Assembly (NCBI GenBank): GCA_003194525.1
Contig: NBIV01000445.1
Coordinates: forward strand, 1 to 21,230
From: Gracilariopsis chorda
Taxonomy: Eukaryota > Rhodophyta > Florideophyceae > Gracilariales > Gracilariaceae
Reading direction: 5' to 3'
Length of the DNA stretch: 21,230 nt
Shown: one piece after another, positions 1-9,624 of the stretch
Numbering within the stretch: the first letter of the stretch is position 1
Layout of the letters: every line of letters begins with the position of its first letter
Made by a program: the position numbers and the translations under genes
Notes under the pieces: generated by a model
Database searches by the model: none
Seen by the model: the letters and a program-made list of their open reading frames with translations, nothing else
What the model was told of the DNA's origin: nothing

Positions 1-597
1 TGCAGCTGTCTAGCTCTCAAGCACAATTCGACGCTGTTAGTCCGCGCTCGAACGTCTCTCGCGCTTCACCCTTGTAAGGCTCTTCCGTGTAGTTTGCGCT
101 ACCAAACTAACCGCCCACATCACACCATGTGCTGCGCATGTTTACCCAAAGTTTACGTCCATGTCACAAGTTTGTCTTCCGATGTACTCGTTGCCTATTC
201 TAAAATCTAATTCCATTACCCTCACGCACCACGTGCAGCACTACTCACTAATCCAAAAAGTTAAAGGTTCACTCTTAATACGGTATCCACAACGTCAACG
301 AAGAGATTTAACTGACATGTTTTGCTCAAAGTTCCTTTGCAAGCAATTGTCTGCCTTCAGTGGATGGTTGACTTCCTCCCTTTGTGAGGATGAGTTCCAG
401 CCAGAGCTTAAGAAAGATGATTGCAAGTTCTCCAAACTGTTCAAAGCTTCGATTTCCATGCACTAACTCACCATATAACGCCGTTTAACCCTTTTTGTAA
501 TCTAATATATCCTTCTTGTCCACTAAATCCCAGTTCGAGTGCATTCCTCCATCTACCGTTTCTTTTCTCCCCTCTTCCGCTGTTGGGCTGTACCCAG
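1..597. other. No gene recognised upstream of the ValRS exon; ends in a splice acceptor
   Basis: No conserved protein could be read on either strand in 1-540. A 101-codon frame at 161-466 has no recognisable motif. The last stretch, about 541-597, is strongly pyrimidine-rich and ends in CAG just before the first ValRS-like codons, so it looks like the 3' end of an intron of that gene. The same stretch in copy 2 is 17376-17433. Confidence 0.45.
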
Positions 598-1269
598 AAC
601 TGAACAACACTACGTAATGGATACATGTCTTATTTTGTACATCCGTTGATGCTACATGTCACAAAACGAAATCTGCATCGCTTCACGCGAGAAGGCAGTG
701 CACAGCAGGCACTAATTATTGCGTAATGTCCATCTGGCGGAAGCATTGAGCAAGAGGCTACAGAGCGCTTTGAAAGAATGCAATTTCTGTTTCGCTACAT
801 ACGAAATGCTAGAGCAGAGTATCAAGTGGACCATGGTCGACAATTTTATCTCTCAATTCGAACTGACGCCGTCCCAGCGTCGGATGTACATGCCAAGAAG
901 GGATGCTACTTCTCTGACCAAAGTTAATTCTGAGAAACTGACGATTAAACTCATTGACGGCGTGGAGGATCCACTACTGAAACAGATTTCGGCGGCAATG
1001 CCCTTCATTTTTACATTGGAACAATCTCGGGGCGTCATACCCATTCCTGATATGATCGATTTTGAAAAGGAATTGAAGAGGATTGAAAAGCAGTTTCTCA
1101 ATGTAAAAACTCCACTGCCTAGGAAAGAGGATGAGTGCCACTGGGTTTGCAGAAAATGCACCTCCACGGGTTTGGCAAAGATTAGGACATCTGCTGATGA
1201 GTTGAATTCACAGCTCACAAGCCTGATAAAGAGACTGCAGAAATAGGGGAGTTGACAACCACTGAGTAA
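598..1269 (+). pseudogene. Valyl-tRNA synthetase C-terminal part, copy 1, broken
   Basis: ValRS charges tRNA-Val. This piece covers the end of the anticodon-binding domain and the C-terminal coiled-coil arm. Readable landmarks are the FVHPLM block (best in copy 2), then a CPSGG block and IRNARAEYQVDHG, which match the family pattern of a helix with IRN-RAE followed by V-P-G/K. Next come IPIPDMIDFEKELKRIEK (the IPL-MID-EKEL block that opens the C-terminal arm) and a final helix ending LTSLIKRL. The reading frame changes several times, and a TAA sits at about 722 just before the CPSGG block, where the family usually has Pro followed by Trp-Pro; the Trp is Cys here. Copy 1 lacks single bases relative to copy 2 at several points, which breaks the last 50 codons. 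Upstream exons are not identified. Identification is good; whether it is dead or miscalled is less certain. Confidence 0.72.
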
Positions 1270-1730
1270 AGATTCTTCCTTTCTCAACTTGGCTACGACG
1301 ACGCCCTGATACAGTGAACTGTTGATTCCAGTACTTGCGAACTACTTACACTCATCTGTTGTGCCCCTCTCTCCGTCTCGTTGACGGATCCATTTTGACC
1401 AACACGGGTCATCTTTGTACAACATGGTTTGCTAATGGGCGCAGTACCTGACGTACCTACCGCCTCTCGTACGGCATGATTCAAGAATCGCTCAGCTGAT
1501 CCACTCTTGTGCTCTTCGGTCGTAGTCCGGAGCTCTGTGTAGTATTGATTTTCGGCTCTGTGCGATGGACAAACAACAAAACACGTGATGTCTCGTCAGT
1601 TTCCGCTTGAGGAAAAGCTACTGACAGCAAATTTCCATTCCTTTCTCAACAACGGTACGTTGCAGGGGTCCTGGCCAGATCAATGCCAGGTGCACTGAAA
1701 TCAAACCCGTGAAGATCTAAGTGAACTTAC
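1270..1730. other. Convergent 3' spacer between ValRS and PGM2-like gene
   Basis: Both neighbours end here, tail to tail. On the minus strand a GTAAGT donor lies directly after the last PGM2-like codons at 1731-1730, and a TTTCAG acceptor follows 36 bases later with a short frame to a TAG at 1618. An intron that short would be unusual, and the expected EPK residues do not follow. No other gene is seen. The equivalent region in copy 2 is 18113-18573. Confidence 0.4.
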
Positions 1731-3305
1731 CAGTACCGCTTCCGCGCGAATGAATAATGAGAGTACAATCTTCGTCATCGCTGTTTGTCTTCGCGCACCT
1801 AAAAGTCAAGAATTTTGAAGAGGTATCTGCTGGTAGGAGAGCTTTGCTACTTGGCTCAGCTGTCTCCCTGCCATACGTCAGATCCCAGACAGACTTCACT
1901 ACAGCACTGCCGAGTTTATTGGGTAGTCCTTTTTCCCTGGCCGAGTCGAATATTTCTAATGCCTTAGTTCAAGAGTCAGTCAAACGGTAACAACCGTTGC
2001 TGGACAAATTAATACCGCACTCCATAAGCAACTATTGTAGGCGCTCGCCTATCGCATTCTTCTCTTCGTATATAATGACTATCAGCTGGGCCATCATGGC
2101 CGCAGCAAAACAGTCTTTATCACAAACGATGTTTCTTGTGATATTATAGCCGAATGCTTCTTCATTGGCCAAATTGGGCGTCTTTCTCTCTTCTTCAAGG
2201 TCCAAGGTTACCTTGTTGATCTACATGAATCCCGTGAATGCTTCCCTGAAGACGAAACCTTTCTTTTTGCCCATACAGGCGAGAACATTGAAAGAAGCTG
2301 TTCTGGCGACGACAGCACATTGCGTAAGATCATCGTGTATGTGGTTGGTCAAGTAATCAGCCAGCAACAGTGCGATTTCATAACCAGTGAATATACACAG
2401 CGACCTATGGGCTGAAATTTCGGCAGCCCCTAGAGACCGGCATCAGGATCATTCGCAACCACAATTGGAGCATTGCATCGTTTTGAAGTTTCAACGTCAA
2501 GGTCCAGAGCACCGTTTTCCTCTGGATTGGGAAACGGTAGCGTTGGGAAGGCTGGGTCTGGTTTATATTGTTCCTCAACCGGTACGAACGTGGAAGTTGA
2601 AAGCGTCGAAAGATTTCGGCGATTAACGGGGTGCCGACGCCGTGTCAAGCGGTTTATACCATGCGTGGAGGACTGACATCAAGCAGAAGCTTATATAAAG
2701 CAGAGGTAATCGCCGAAAAGTACTGTTCAGTAATTTGGTGATGGGGATCTGGTAGTGGTGGTAGATCATGGTCAGATATGGCGTACTTGTTTTACAAGGG
2801 CGTGAGCAGTGTTTGACAGGTTGCTCTACACATCAGGTCGAATTTGAATGCCGTCGCTCCAGAAAACTTTGAGCCAGTTGTCCTGTGACGGGTTATGACT
2901 GGCTGTAACGCACAAACTCAGCACAGCTTGAAGGCTTCGTACTGCCAAGGCGATAGATGGCGTGGGAAACGGTCTGGAGAAAAGCTGGTCTTGCGCTCCA
3001 TGGATCCTAAAAACGTCTGCAATGAGCACCGCAAACTTTGTGGAATCCGTTTTGGTGTTATGACTGACGACAAAGACGCGCGAAATAGGATTGGAGATCC
3101 TTGCCAGCGCCTGCGCCGCAGAAAGGACTAGACAATTGAGACGGTCATATCCTGGCCCGACGGCTGCGTGTAAGCCCTCTGTACCGAATCGAAGACGGTG
3201 GGTTTGGTCGAGGGCGACAGGCAGACGGGATGGCTCCGCGGGGGAGCATAGGCAGTGGGAGAGCATTTAGTTCACTTGTTGACGTGTTGTCGGATCCGGA
3301 TCCAT
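1731..3305 (-). pseudogene. PGM2: PGM2-type phosphoglucomutase/phosphopentomutase, copy 1, broken
   Basis: Alpha-D-phosphohexomutase family enzyme of the PGM2 branch (cytosolic; moves phosphate between C1 and C6, or C1 and C5, of sugars). In order on the minus strand: MDPDPTTRQQV (about 3305-3273), FGTEGLHAAVGPGYDRLN (family FGTAGLR), the catalytic TASHNP at about 2906-2889, SSTHGINR (family YT-MHGVG), PDPAFPTLPFPNPEENGAL and the metal-loop VANDPDA at about 2440, LLLADYL, EEAFGY (sugar loop, about 2155), then VWDLTYGR and a GSGT phosphate-loop remnant ending at a GTAAGT donor. Breaks: TAA after the first block, Ala-to-Glu and Arg-to-His in FGTAGLR, VANDPDADR cut by a TAG and frame change, a stop after the FTGFM block, TAG at 2034-2032, and TGA in LTDS-TKA. 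Identification is very secure; the copy cannot make a full enzyme without correction of many sites. Confidence 0.9.
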
Positions 3306-3945
3306 GGCGATTCGGTCGCGGCCCAGTGCGCATATTGCGGGAGGGACTAGGGTCGCTCTTGTGCCAGGGTGGCTACAGCGCATTGCAAGGGAGAGGGCGG
3401 TGGCACAGGCGGTTGTGAAGACGGCGGTAAGGAAGGCGGCGAGCGGGGAGTAGGACTCCGTCTGTGCCTCATCAGGCTGAGGGTGTGGCGAGGAATAGAG
3501 ACACGGAGGGTCATGGAATTCAGATTTGCCTATGAAGCTCTGGGTAGGCAAAGTTGAAGACGGCGATGGTGATGCTGGCGCAGTGGACGGCGTGCTGCTG
3601 GTGCGCTGCGCGTCCGATGCATCTTCCAAGAGGATTCTTTTGTTGAGCGTGACGTGCTGAGATTTTGTGGTGCAACCGCGCCCACCTGTCCACGTGGCGG
3701 GAAACGTGGTGCCATCGCAACGGTAGCCTGCATCGCACCTCAGGCCACGTCACACGCGCGTTGTATGGAAGAAGATACACAGCTGACGAGCGCGCTAGCA
3801 CAGCAACCTCGTCCGCGCGACCCGCAACCGCTTTCTGGAACTGACCTTCACTTCTGTTCTCGTCACTCTACAAGCGCACTCCCTTTTCCTTTTTTCTCCC
3901 TCCTGCCCCCCTCTCTCACACTAAACGCAACTTACCGTCGTCGCC
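3306..3945. promoter_or_regulatory. Divergent promoter-type spacer between PGM2-like and coiled-coil genes
   Basis: The two flanking genes point away from each other, so both promoters should lie here (copy 2: 20148-20785). On the plus strand a pyrimidine tract at about 3881-3927 (mostly C and T, ending CTCTCACACTAAACGCAAC) is followed by a good start context, GTCGCCATGTCC, at 3946; it resembles an initiator/5'-UTR. No TATA box stands out. A frame on the minus strand (3629-3267) runs into the PGM2-like N-terminus and is Ser/Pro-rich, possibly an N-terminal extension. Confidence 0.4.
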
Positions 3946-5170
3946 ATGTCCGACGCCGTCAATGTCGCTTTCGAGCGTTGCGAACATCTTCGTCAATAAT
4001 GGGAAAATCTCAAATGTGACATGCTTGCTATAGACCCTTCAAATCCCAACGCCGCGCAAAGGAGGGACCGCCTTCGCAGCCAAATGGATCAAATCATGAA
4101 TCAAATGACTTCAGTTCTCAATGAAACAAAACGACTCGTTCCTCCAAACCACGCTGAGCCACACGACGAGCCCATTGTTGAAGCGCGTCCGGTTCAGTAT
4201 TCTGCTCATCACAAACACATCATTCATCTTACATACGATTCTTCTGAAGGTTCAGATGATTCTCACTCTGATTATGTTGATACCGACCCGCCAAAACCAC
4301 ACTCGCCACAACCGCCTCCAAGACCGGTTGCACCCCCGCTTCGGACTTAATCCCCGCCCACGTCCCCCATGACAAATATTGAGCTTTGTTGCTCTCCCGA
4401 ACATCAAAAGGTGGCCAGTGAAGCCATGCGAGCGTCTTTGGCAGCCTTTTTTGCGGATCACAAAGGAATAACGTTACCGCCTCGTGCAACAGCAAATGGG
4501 CCTGAAACACGAATATCAACGTTTGAATCGAAAGCCAGACCGCGCTTCCGCGGATGAACAGCTTGAGATCGCCTCCAATCTTTCACTACTTTCACCCATT
4601 CTGGCAGATACTCCGAACATGCCCACACCACGTACTCGTACGAAGGAAGATCCGCATCGAAACTCTTTTGATAAGGGGCATGAAGTGTAGAGTCCCGCCC
4701 AACAACCGAAGGGAAAGGTCCCAGAGCCTGGTGCTCTATTGGTTTGTTCTCCCGTCACGGAATATGACAGTACTGGTCCAACCGGTAACTTGGAAGAAAT
4801 GTTAGCGCATCTGCGATATATCAAACCCACCCATGCGAAGAGAAAGAAGGATTAGGTTGTCTTTGAGGCTGGTGTCGCTTCCTCCTTCAAGGCTTTTCGA
4901 TACATCGTTTTTTATGTCGCAGCCGCTGCTTTCAGTTTCAGCGCGGCGAACTCTAAGAATGATTCGGAGTCTTCTCACGTTAAGTAAAAGGCAAGAACTG
5001 TACAGAGTACGTAGGATCTGTTCTCAGAAACTCATGTCCGTATTCATGAACAAGGTAAAAACATGGAAAGAACTACCGGACGAGCAGAACAAATGGCCGA
5101 CGATGCAAATGATATGTTAGCCGCTGCTGACGCGCTAAATCAACGACATAAGGGTGGGTTCTTCTCATAG
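3946..5170 (+). pseudogene. Coiled-coil gene with SNARE-like last segment, interrupted by stops
   Basis: Starts at an ATG in good context with MSDAVNVAFERCEHLRQ, then TAA (3997-3999), then continues in frame through a helical, heptad-like part (DRLRSQMDQIMNQMTSVLNE), an acidic Ser/Asp stretch and a Pro-rich stretch to TAA at 4348. The same frame continues to about 4475, where it shifts by one; the new frame runs from 4484 to 5170 with stops at 4688, 4853, 4985 and 5012. It contains a hydrophobic segment (FRYIVFYVAAAAFSF, about 4895-4939) and, at 5015-5170, a segment with regular hydrophobic spacing around a Gln (IHEQGKNME...AEQMADDA), as in the Q-SNARE zero layer. I cannot assign a family. 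Unseen introns could remove some stops; six in-frame stops with coherent peptide between them make a decayed or mispredicted gene. Its first 449 bases are repeated at 20786-21230. Confidence 0.4.
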
Positions 5171-6421
5171 CTTTGAAGGGTTTTGAAGCTTTTGAGCACT
5201 TTGTTGTATTATAAGCCTGGTTTAATAACAGTTTGTTCTTGCACTCGATCATCACTCTTACTACTAATGTTATGATTTGGGGTATGTGAACAGATTTACG
5301 CACAGAGGGGCAGAAGTTGCAAATCCGATATCCTCATTGCAGCTCCATGCCACGCTGCATTTTACTGAGAGCGGTAGCTGTCTCTTTCACGATTCGTAAA
5401 GGGAAAGGGGGTGATCCTGCATTTCTGTCTTTCTACTTGGTGTATGCGTAGTATTGGAACCCGATCTTTTTGTAACCTGAAAAGTACTGGGAGTCATTGA
5501 ACGCACATTGCAAAAACGAGCAGCTGCGTATTGCTGTGGCAGAAGTTATGTTAGACTCCTTAACCTCTCTCACGTTGTTTCTCAATTTGCTTTCCACCGG
5601 TCTCATGCTTCTATCATATTTGTGCTAGACTTCACGTAAGATGTACAACTTGTTCTTGCTGAACATGATGACAGCTACGGAGCAACAATTGTTTACGAAA
5701 GGCACCTGATCTCGCTAATGTACCAAAGCTGCAAAAATTTCCAAACTACATCGCCACTTTACACAAACCGCTGCACTAACTACAAGTTCTAACATAGTAT
5801 GTTTCTATAGAAAGAACAAAAGTACGAGAAGAATTGAAGAGATTGATCACGCCCAACAAAAATCTGTGCAGCCGAAGAAGGCATTGAGTCCCGAGGCTGA
5901 AAAAGAAAATATACACTGCACGGTATAATTACCGATTCGAACCCTCAAGTCGTTCCATAGATGAGTATGGATGAAACTTTTGTTCTGTTCTTGTTCCGGG
6001 TATGAAGTTGGTAAGATTAAGTGCAGGAGGGTTGAGTGGAGCGGAAACTGCGTAAACCTCGTCGTATGAGCATTGGGCGGGTCTGGAGAGTACGAAATTC
6101 CTAGTGTGAAGAATCTCATACCAGCTTGAGATGTTTGGGACGTAGTCCGACTTAGAACGGCACTTGACTGACGCGATAACGAATTGACAGCTTGCCAGAA
6201 CCGTAAAACGAGACGGCTTGAACAGAGGTCCAGCTGGAGCCAGCCTTCCATGACAGGACGCCAAACCAAGGCGAAATCCATTGGAAAGTTGTATGAGCAA
6301 CAGGCGAAATAGCATGCGGGATAGAAGATGTATTTGGAATCGCGAATGCTTAGGACCCATACGGGATAGAAGCAGCAAAATTTGATTCACAATTCTACGA
6401 ACTTCATGACATATGACTCTG
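5171..6421. other. Spacer with no recognised gene
   Basis: No conserved protein seen. AT-richer than the flanks up to about 5830. At 5813 a CTATAG acceptor-like site precedes a 39-codon Lys/Glu-rich frame to 5930, which could be a small 3' exon of the coiled-coil gene but is not supported by similarity. On the minus strand, 6421-5930 would be the region 3' of the RRM gene; several frames there are Ser/Tyr/Pro-rich, as C-termini of such proteins often are, but all contain stops. Confidence 0.4.
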
Positions 6422-6972
6422 TTACTTTTGAGAGGATACATGTAATGAAGAGGTGGATGAATGAGTAGAAGAAAAGGGCAGTAGAGCAGCTGCTGCCTCG
6501 CGTCCAAGACGTGCGTCAAGCGCTTGTTTCGGCTCCGCACGCTTTACCTTGACGTGTTTATGCATGATTTCGTGGTCTACATCCACCACTTTGTGGAATG
6601 TTAGTTCGGATGTAAACGTGATAAAGCCAAAGCCCCTCGAGTTATCAGTCTGATGGCCGTACATGACCTGACATTCTGCGATATCACCGAAGCGAATAAA
6701 GTGGGCATGCAGATCGAAACGTCTGCTTCGCGACATGTGGTGGGTAAACTACCGATGAAGAATTTCTTTGTGGCACGCCAGGCATTGCTACATGACGGAG
6801 GCACCCATTCCGAACGCGGCACAACTATCTTTGCCTCGAACACTCGGCCGTATAAGTCGGGAAATTCTGCGGCGACTCGCCCGGCAACAAGCTCATTGGC
6901 CGCAGTGGCCGTACCGAATTGACGAAATCTTTGGAATGGGATGGTCACGCGACAGCTGGTCGCGCACTTCAA
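6422..6972 (-). pseudogene. Tandem-RRM (hnRNP A/B- or Musashi-like) RNA-binding protein fragment
   Basis: Binds RNA through RRM folds. On the minus strand the first part (6972-6718) reads the tail of RRM1 (AANELVAG...YGRVFEAK), the inter-RRM linker VVPRSEW, which resembles the EAK-AVPRE linker of hnRNP A/B-type proteins, and RRM2 RNP2 (KKFFIGSLP). The frame then shifts by one near 6718, after CREAD, and continues as FDLHAHFIRFGDIAECQVMYG and RNP1 RGFGFITF, then HVKVKRAEPKQ, the end of RRM2, running on to a stop at 6422. The upstream half of RRM1 is not found. The shift lies beside a TTT run, so a missing T could be a consensus error; with the missing RRM1 core it may equally be a relic. Confidence 0.75.
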
Positions 6973-7190
6973 ACAGGAACAATCTCTATTGCTGGATATA
7001 AAGCGCTGTACATAATCATTAGTTCAGCGAAAAAAGGTGCACGTAAATTCATTTTCTCGAAACAATATATTACAGGCAGCGACGCATGTTTGCATGTATT
7101 ACACGTTTGGGTCCCGTCACAATGTATGGGACACGATCCATTGTCCTCAACAATGTCAATGATAGCTTTGCTGCCCGGCTTGCACCTCAC

Positions 7191-8435
7191 CTGTACAGTA
7201 CCACTTCAGCAATGGTCTCTTCTTCCAACCTTGGAGAATGCAGTGCTGATTCCTCTTTATCAATACCTCGACGATCGGCCCGGCCACTCATTTGCATCTA
7301 TTCGCCTCCGGCAGGCTTTCTGAACTGTAACCCGTCAAGCGGCCTGATACTGGTAAACAGCACTGTTTTGGCTGGCACGTTTAGTCCCATCTCAAAAGTC
7401 TCTGTCGCGAAAAGACATTTCAATAGCCCTTACTGAAATAGATTTCAAGAACCTCATTTACAACGGGAAGGGGTCCTGAATGATGGATGTCAATTTCGAG
7501 ATCCAGCAGTTGGAAAATGGGTGTGGTCTGGAGCAAATCCTGATCCTCGTCGTTCAGAGATGCTACCGCATTTTGAGATACTCGCGCTATGTTCGTTCGA
7601 TATTCAAATGGCCAATCTATTCCGAGTATTCACGTGCGTTTGGAATCGTAGCGCTCAGGAGTACAAATCTGACAGTTTGCGGAACAAGGATGATTGATTC
7701 CTCCCACATGACCCCTCTTTCTTTGTCCCGCATATAGTGAACTGCATCAAAAATAACTCAAGAGACCTCACGTACAACTTAAATTCCTCTGTAGAGCATG
7801 CTTCTGAGAGTTTTGGTAGTCATTACACGACAAGAGGTATTCTTGTTATCGTTGCATCCCCGGTCATCAGTCTAACATCACTAAATTCTGCTTCAAGTTC
7901 TCGATATTTCTGATTGCTGAGGGCTTTGATCGGCGACGTATACCTTACCCTTTAGTTGTCTCTTCGTGCCATCGTATTCCGTTATCGCTGTCTTCAATGC
8001 GTTCGTGTGTGCTGCAACCAGAACGCTCTCGTTCCGCTCTACCCCTTTTACAATTTCCCGCTCAAATGAATTCAATGAAAGGGAATACTGCTTCGCCGGT
8101 TTCTCTGGCATCTTAAGCTCAGAAATGTTGTATTCTTTTTTGCAGTCTCCGCGAAGGAAAATGTCATGCTTACATGATGTTTTTAGCATTGGTGGAGATT
8201 GCACAAGCTTGTCGGGCAGAACAGACGATCCTGTTGTTCCCGTCGATTCCACACGAAATGTTATACAACGTGGCATTGAACTAGTAGAGGGAAGTTTTGA
8301 AGACACCAATGCTGGCTCTTGTTCTTCACATGTGTGAACATCATTGCTCGAGTCCTTATCTGCAAGCCTTGGTTTCTTCGAAACAACATGGGGATTGGCC
8401 CCGTTTAAACCTGTGCTATCTCTCTTATTTGACAT
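7191..8435 (-). pseudogene. MTR4: MTR4 (Ski2-like DExH RNA helicase), 5'-half relic
   Basis: MTR4 feeds RNA to the nuclear exosome. The minus-strand order is clear: start at 8435, KKPRL, CKHDIF, PAKQYSLSLNSFEREIV, motif I AAHTNALKT (8015-7989; family AHTSAGKT), motif Ia [16 protein letters not shown] after a frame change near 7940, [14 protein letters not shown], motif II DAVH (7748-7737; family DEIH), [12 protein letters not shown], motif [13 protein letters not shown], then [26 protein letters not shown], and motif VI QMSGRADRRG. Breaks: TAA at 7781-7779, TGA at 7760-7758, TAG at 7619-7617, 7589-7587 and 7300-7298, several frame changes, loss of the motif I Gly and the motif II Glu. Some 100-130 codons expected between the HL after motif III and SLNDEDQDLL are missing, and nothing of the arch and C-terminal domains is found. 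A GTGAGG donor-like site ends the readable part. Confidence 0.93.
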
Positions 8436-9624
8436 AATTGGGGCGAAAGATGTGTTCTTAGGTTATCAATGGATGCCGATTGGACCACGCAAAGTAGTTC
8501 TCTTCCCAGAATTCTCATCTTTGCTTCCCTATCGGCTGGCACCCGCTATATGCTCTACGGGTAGTATAAATTGAGGAGTAGGATTCGGCGGTGACCACGA
8601 GCGTGAGGTGGTTGGACCTCAAGCTATGTCGTAAAGTTAAGTTTGTTGAGCTTGTGCTCGTGCACTCCTCTCCTCTACAACTACTTGCAGTATGAGGAAC
8701 TCTTACGCTGTACGGAAAAGGGCCCCTACAGGATGCTAGGGACATAACAATAACCTCCAGCTTCGCAAGAAAGTGCTCACAAAAGCAACGAGGAAGTGCC
8801 GCAACAATTGCAGGTTCAAACTTTTGGAACTTAGCAAGATCTGAACGTCTGTTCACATCAACCGCGGATCAACCCTGCGGCTGTAGCCCCACTGTCATAT
8901 CTCCAGTGCTATTGCACTGCACAACAGTTGCAATGATTCAATTAAAAAAAAAAAGACAAAAAAACCTACGAGACAGGGGTGTAGAATTCTACGCATCTAC
9001 CCGTGAATTGCTAGCTCCTTCTCATGACGCCGCCGGCGGCGTTTCTCAACTACGTGTAGGGACCGATTTGTCGAGGCGACCACAGCATGATGCTCTAGTC
9101 GCCTGGAAAGTTTCGAAACGAAACGACCACTGAAGTGCTCTCGTTGCTCTCATGGAAACATCGATATCAATGGTACCTTACATTTTTCACGATACTCATG
9201 CGATTTATTAAAAGGTTTCGGCCGTTATGCACCAAAGGGATAGATTTCTTCTCGAATGGGGCAGCAGAGATAAAGGTGTCACTCAGTGCGGAAGCTAGAC
9301 GTCTATGCAAACATGATTATGATGATGATGGACTGCTCCTATCGTCGTCACAGTTTTAGATTTCTGCTTTGTTTGGGGTCTCGGGTCACTGCTATCATCT
9401 AGATTATCGTATTCTCCAGGTGGTCCTGCAAGCAGGTAGAGAAATGCGCGTGCCTCCGCGATCGCTTTCCATCTGAGCCGCTCACCGAAGCGCTATTTTC
9501 ATTAAATCCCTCCCGTGATTAAATCCTACGCCTGTGTCGGTTGTACTCCATCTTCTGCGTGCGCAAGTCCATGCTGACGGCAATCGACGCACGGCACAGA
9601 CCACTGCCGCATTGAGCCGTACGA
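8436..9624. other. Spacer between divergent MTR4 relic and GRIM-19; no gene recognised
   Basis: The MTR4 relic reads leftward and GRIM-19 rightward, so any promoters lie here. No conserved protein on either strand. It contains an 11-base A run (8944-8954) followed by a second A run, and a perfect 16-bp GC-rich palindrome at 9027-9042. Any first exon and start codon of GRIM-19 should lie at the right end but could not be fixed. Confidence 0.45.
9027..9042. repeat. Perfect 16-bp palindrome
   Basis: ACGCCGCCGGCGGCGT equals its own reverse complement. It lies in the MTR4/GRIM-19 divergent spacer and is far more GC-rich than its surroundings, so it could be a dimeric factor site or simply chance. 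Confidence 0.6.

Larger units (their letters stand above)
1..4394. repeat. Long direct repeat, copy 1 (left window edge)
   Basis: The first 4394 bases recur in the same orientation at 16836-21230, a period of about 16.84 kb. The offset is 16835 at the left edge, rises to 16843 after about ten single-base indels between 590 and 1240, and falls back to 16836 by the end through bases missing from copy 2. Bases 1-590 show no difference that I can see. The copy begins at base 1 and copy 2 ends at the last base, so neither true boundary is visible. It holds the ValRS end, the PGM2-like gene and the start of a coiled-coil gene, so it is a segmental repeat and not a transposon terminus. Confidence 0.97.

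Noticed and set aside
719..1246. A 175-codon open frame taken as one intact gene
   Set aside because: Its first half is out of frame with the ValRS similarity, which runs in another frame over 725-890. Only the IPIPDMIDFEKEL part is the ValRS frame, and copy 2 shows that its end is produced by missing bases.
1695..1730. 36-bp intron at the end of the PGM2-like gene
   Set aside because: Donor GTAAGT and acceptor TTTCAG look good, but the length is below usual intron sizes and the expected EPK residues do not follow. Kept only as a remark.
5813..5930. Small Lys-rich 3' exon of the coiled-coil gene
   Set aside because: An acceptor-like CTATAG and a short open frame exist, but no in-phase donor at a sensible distance and no similarity supports it.
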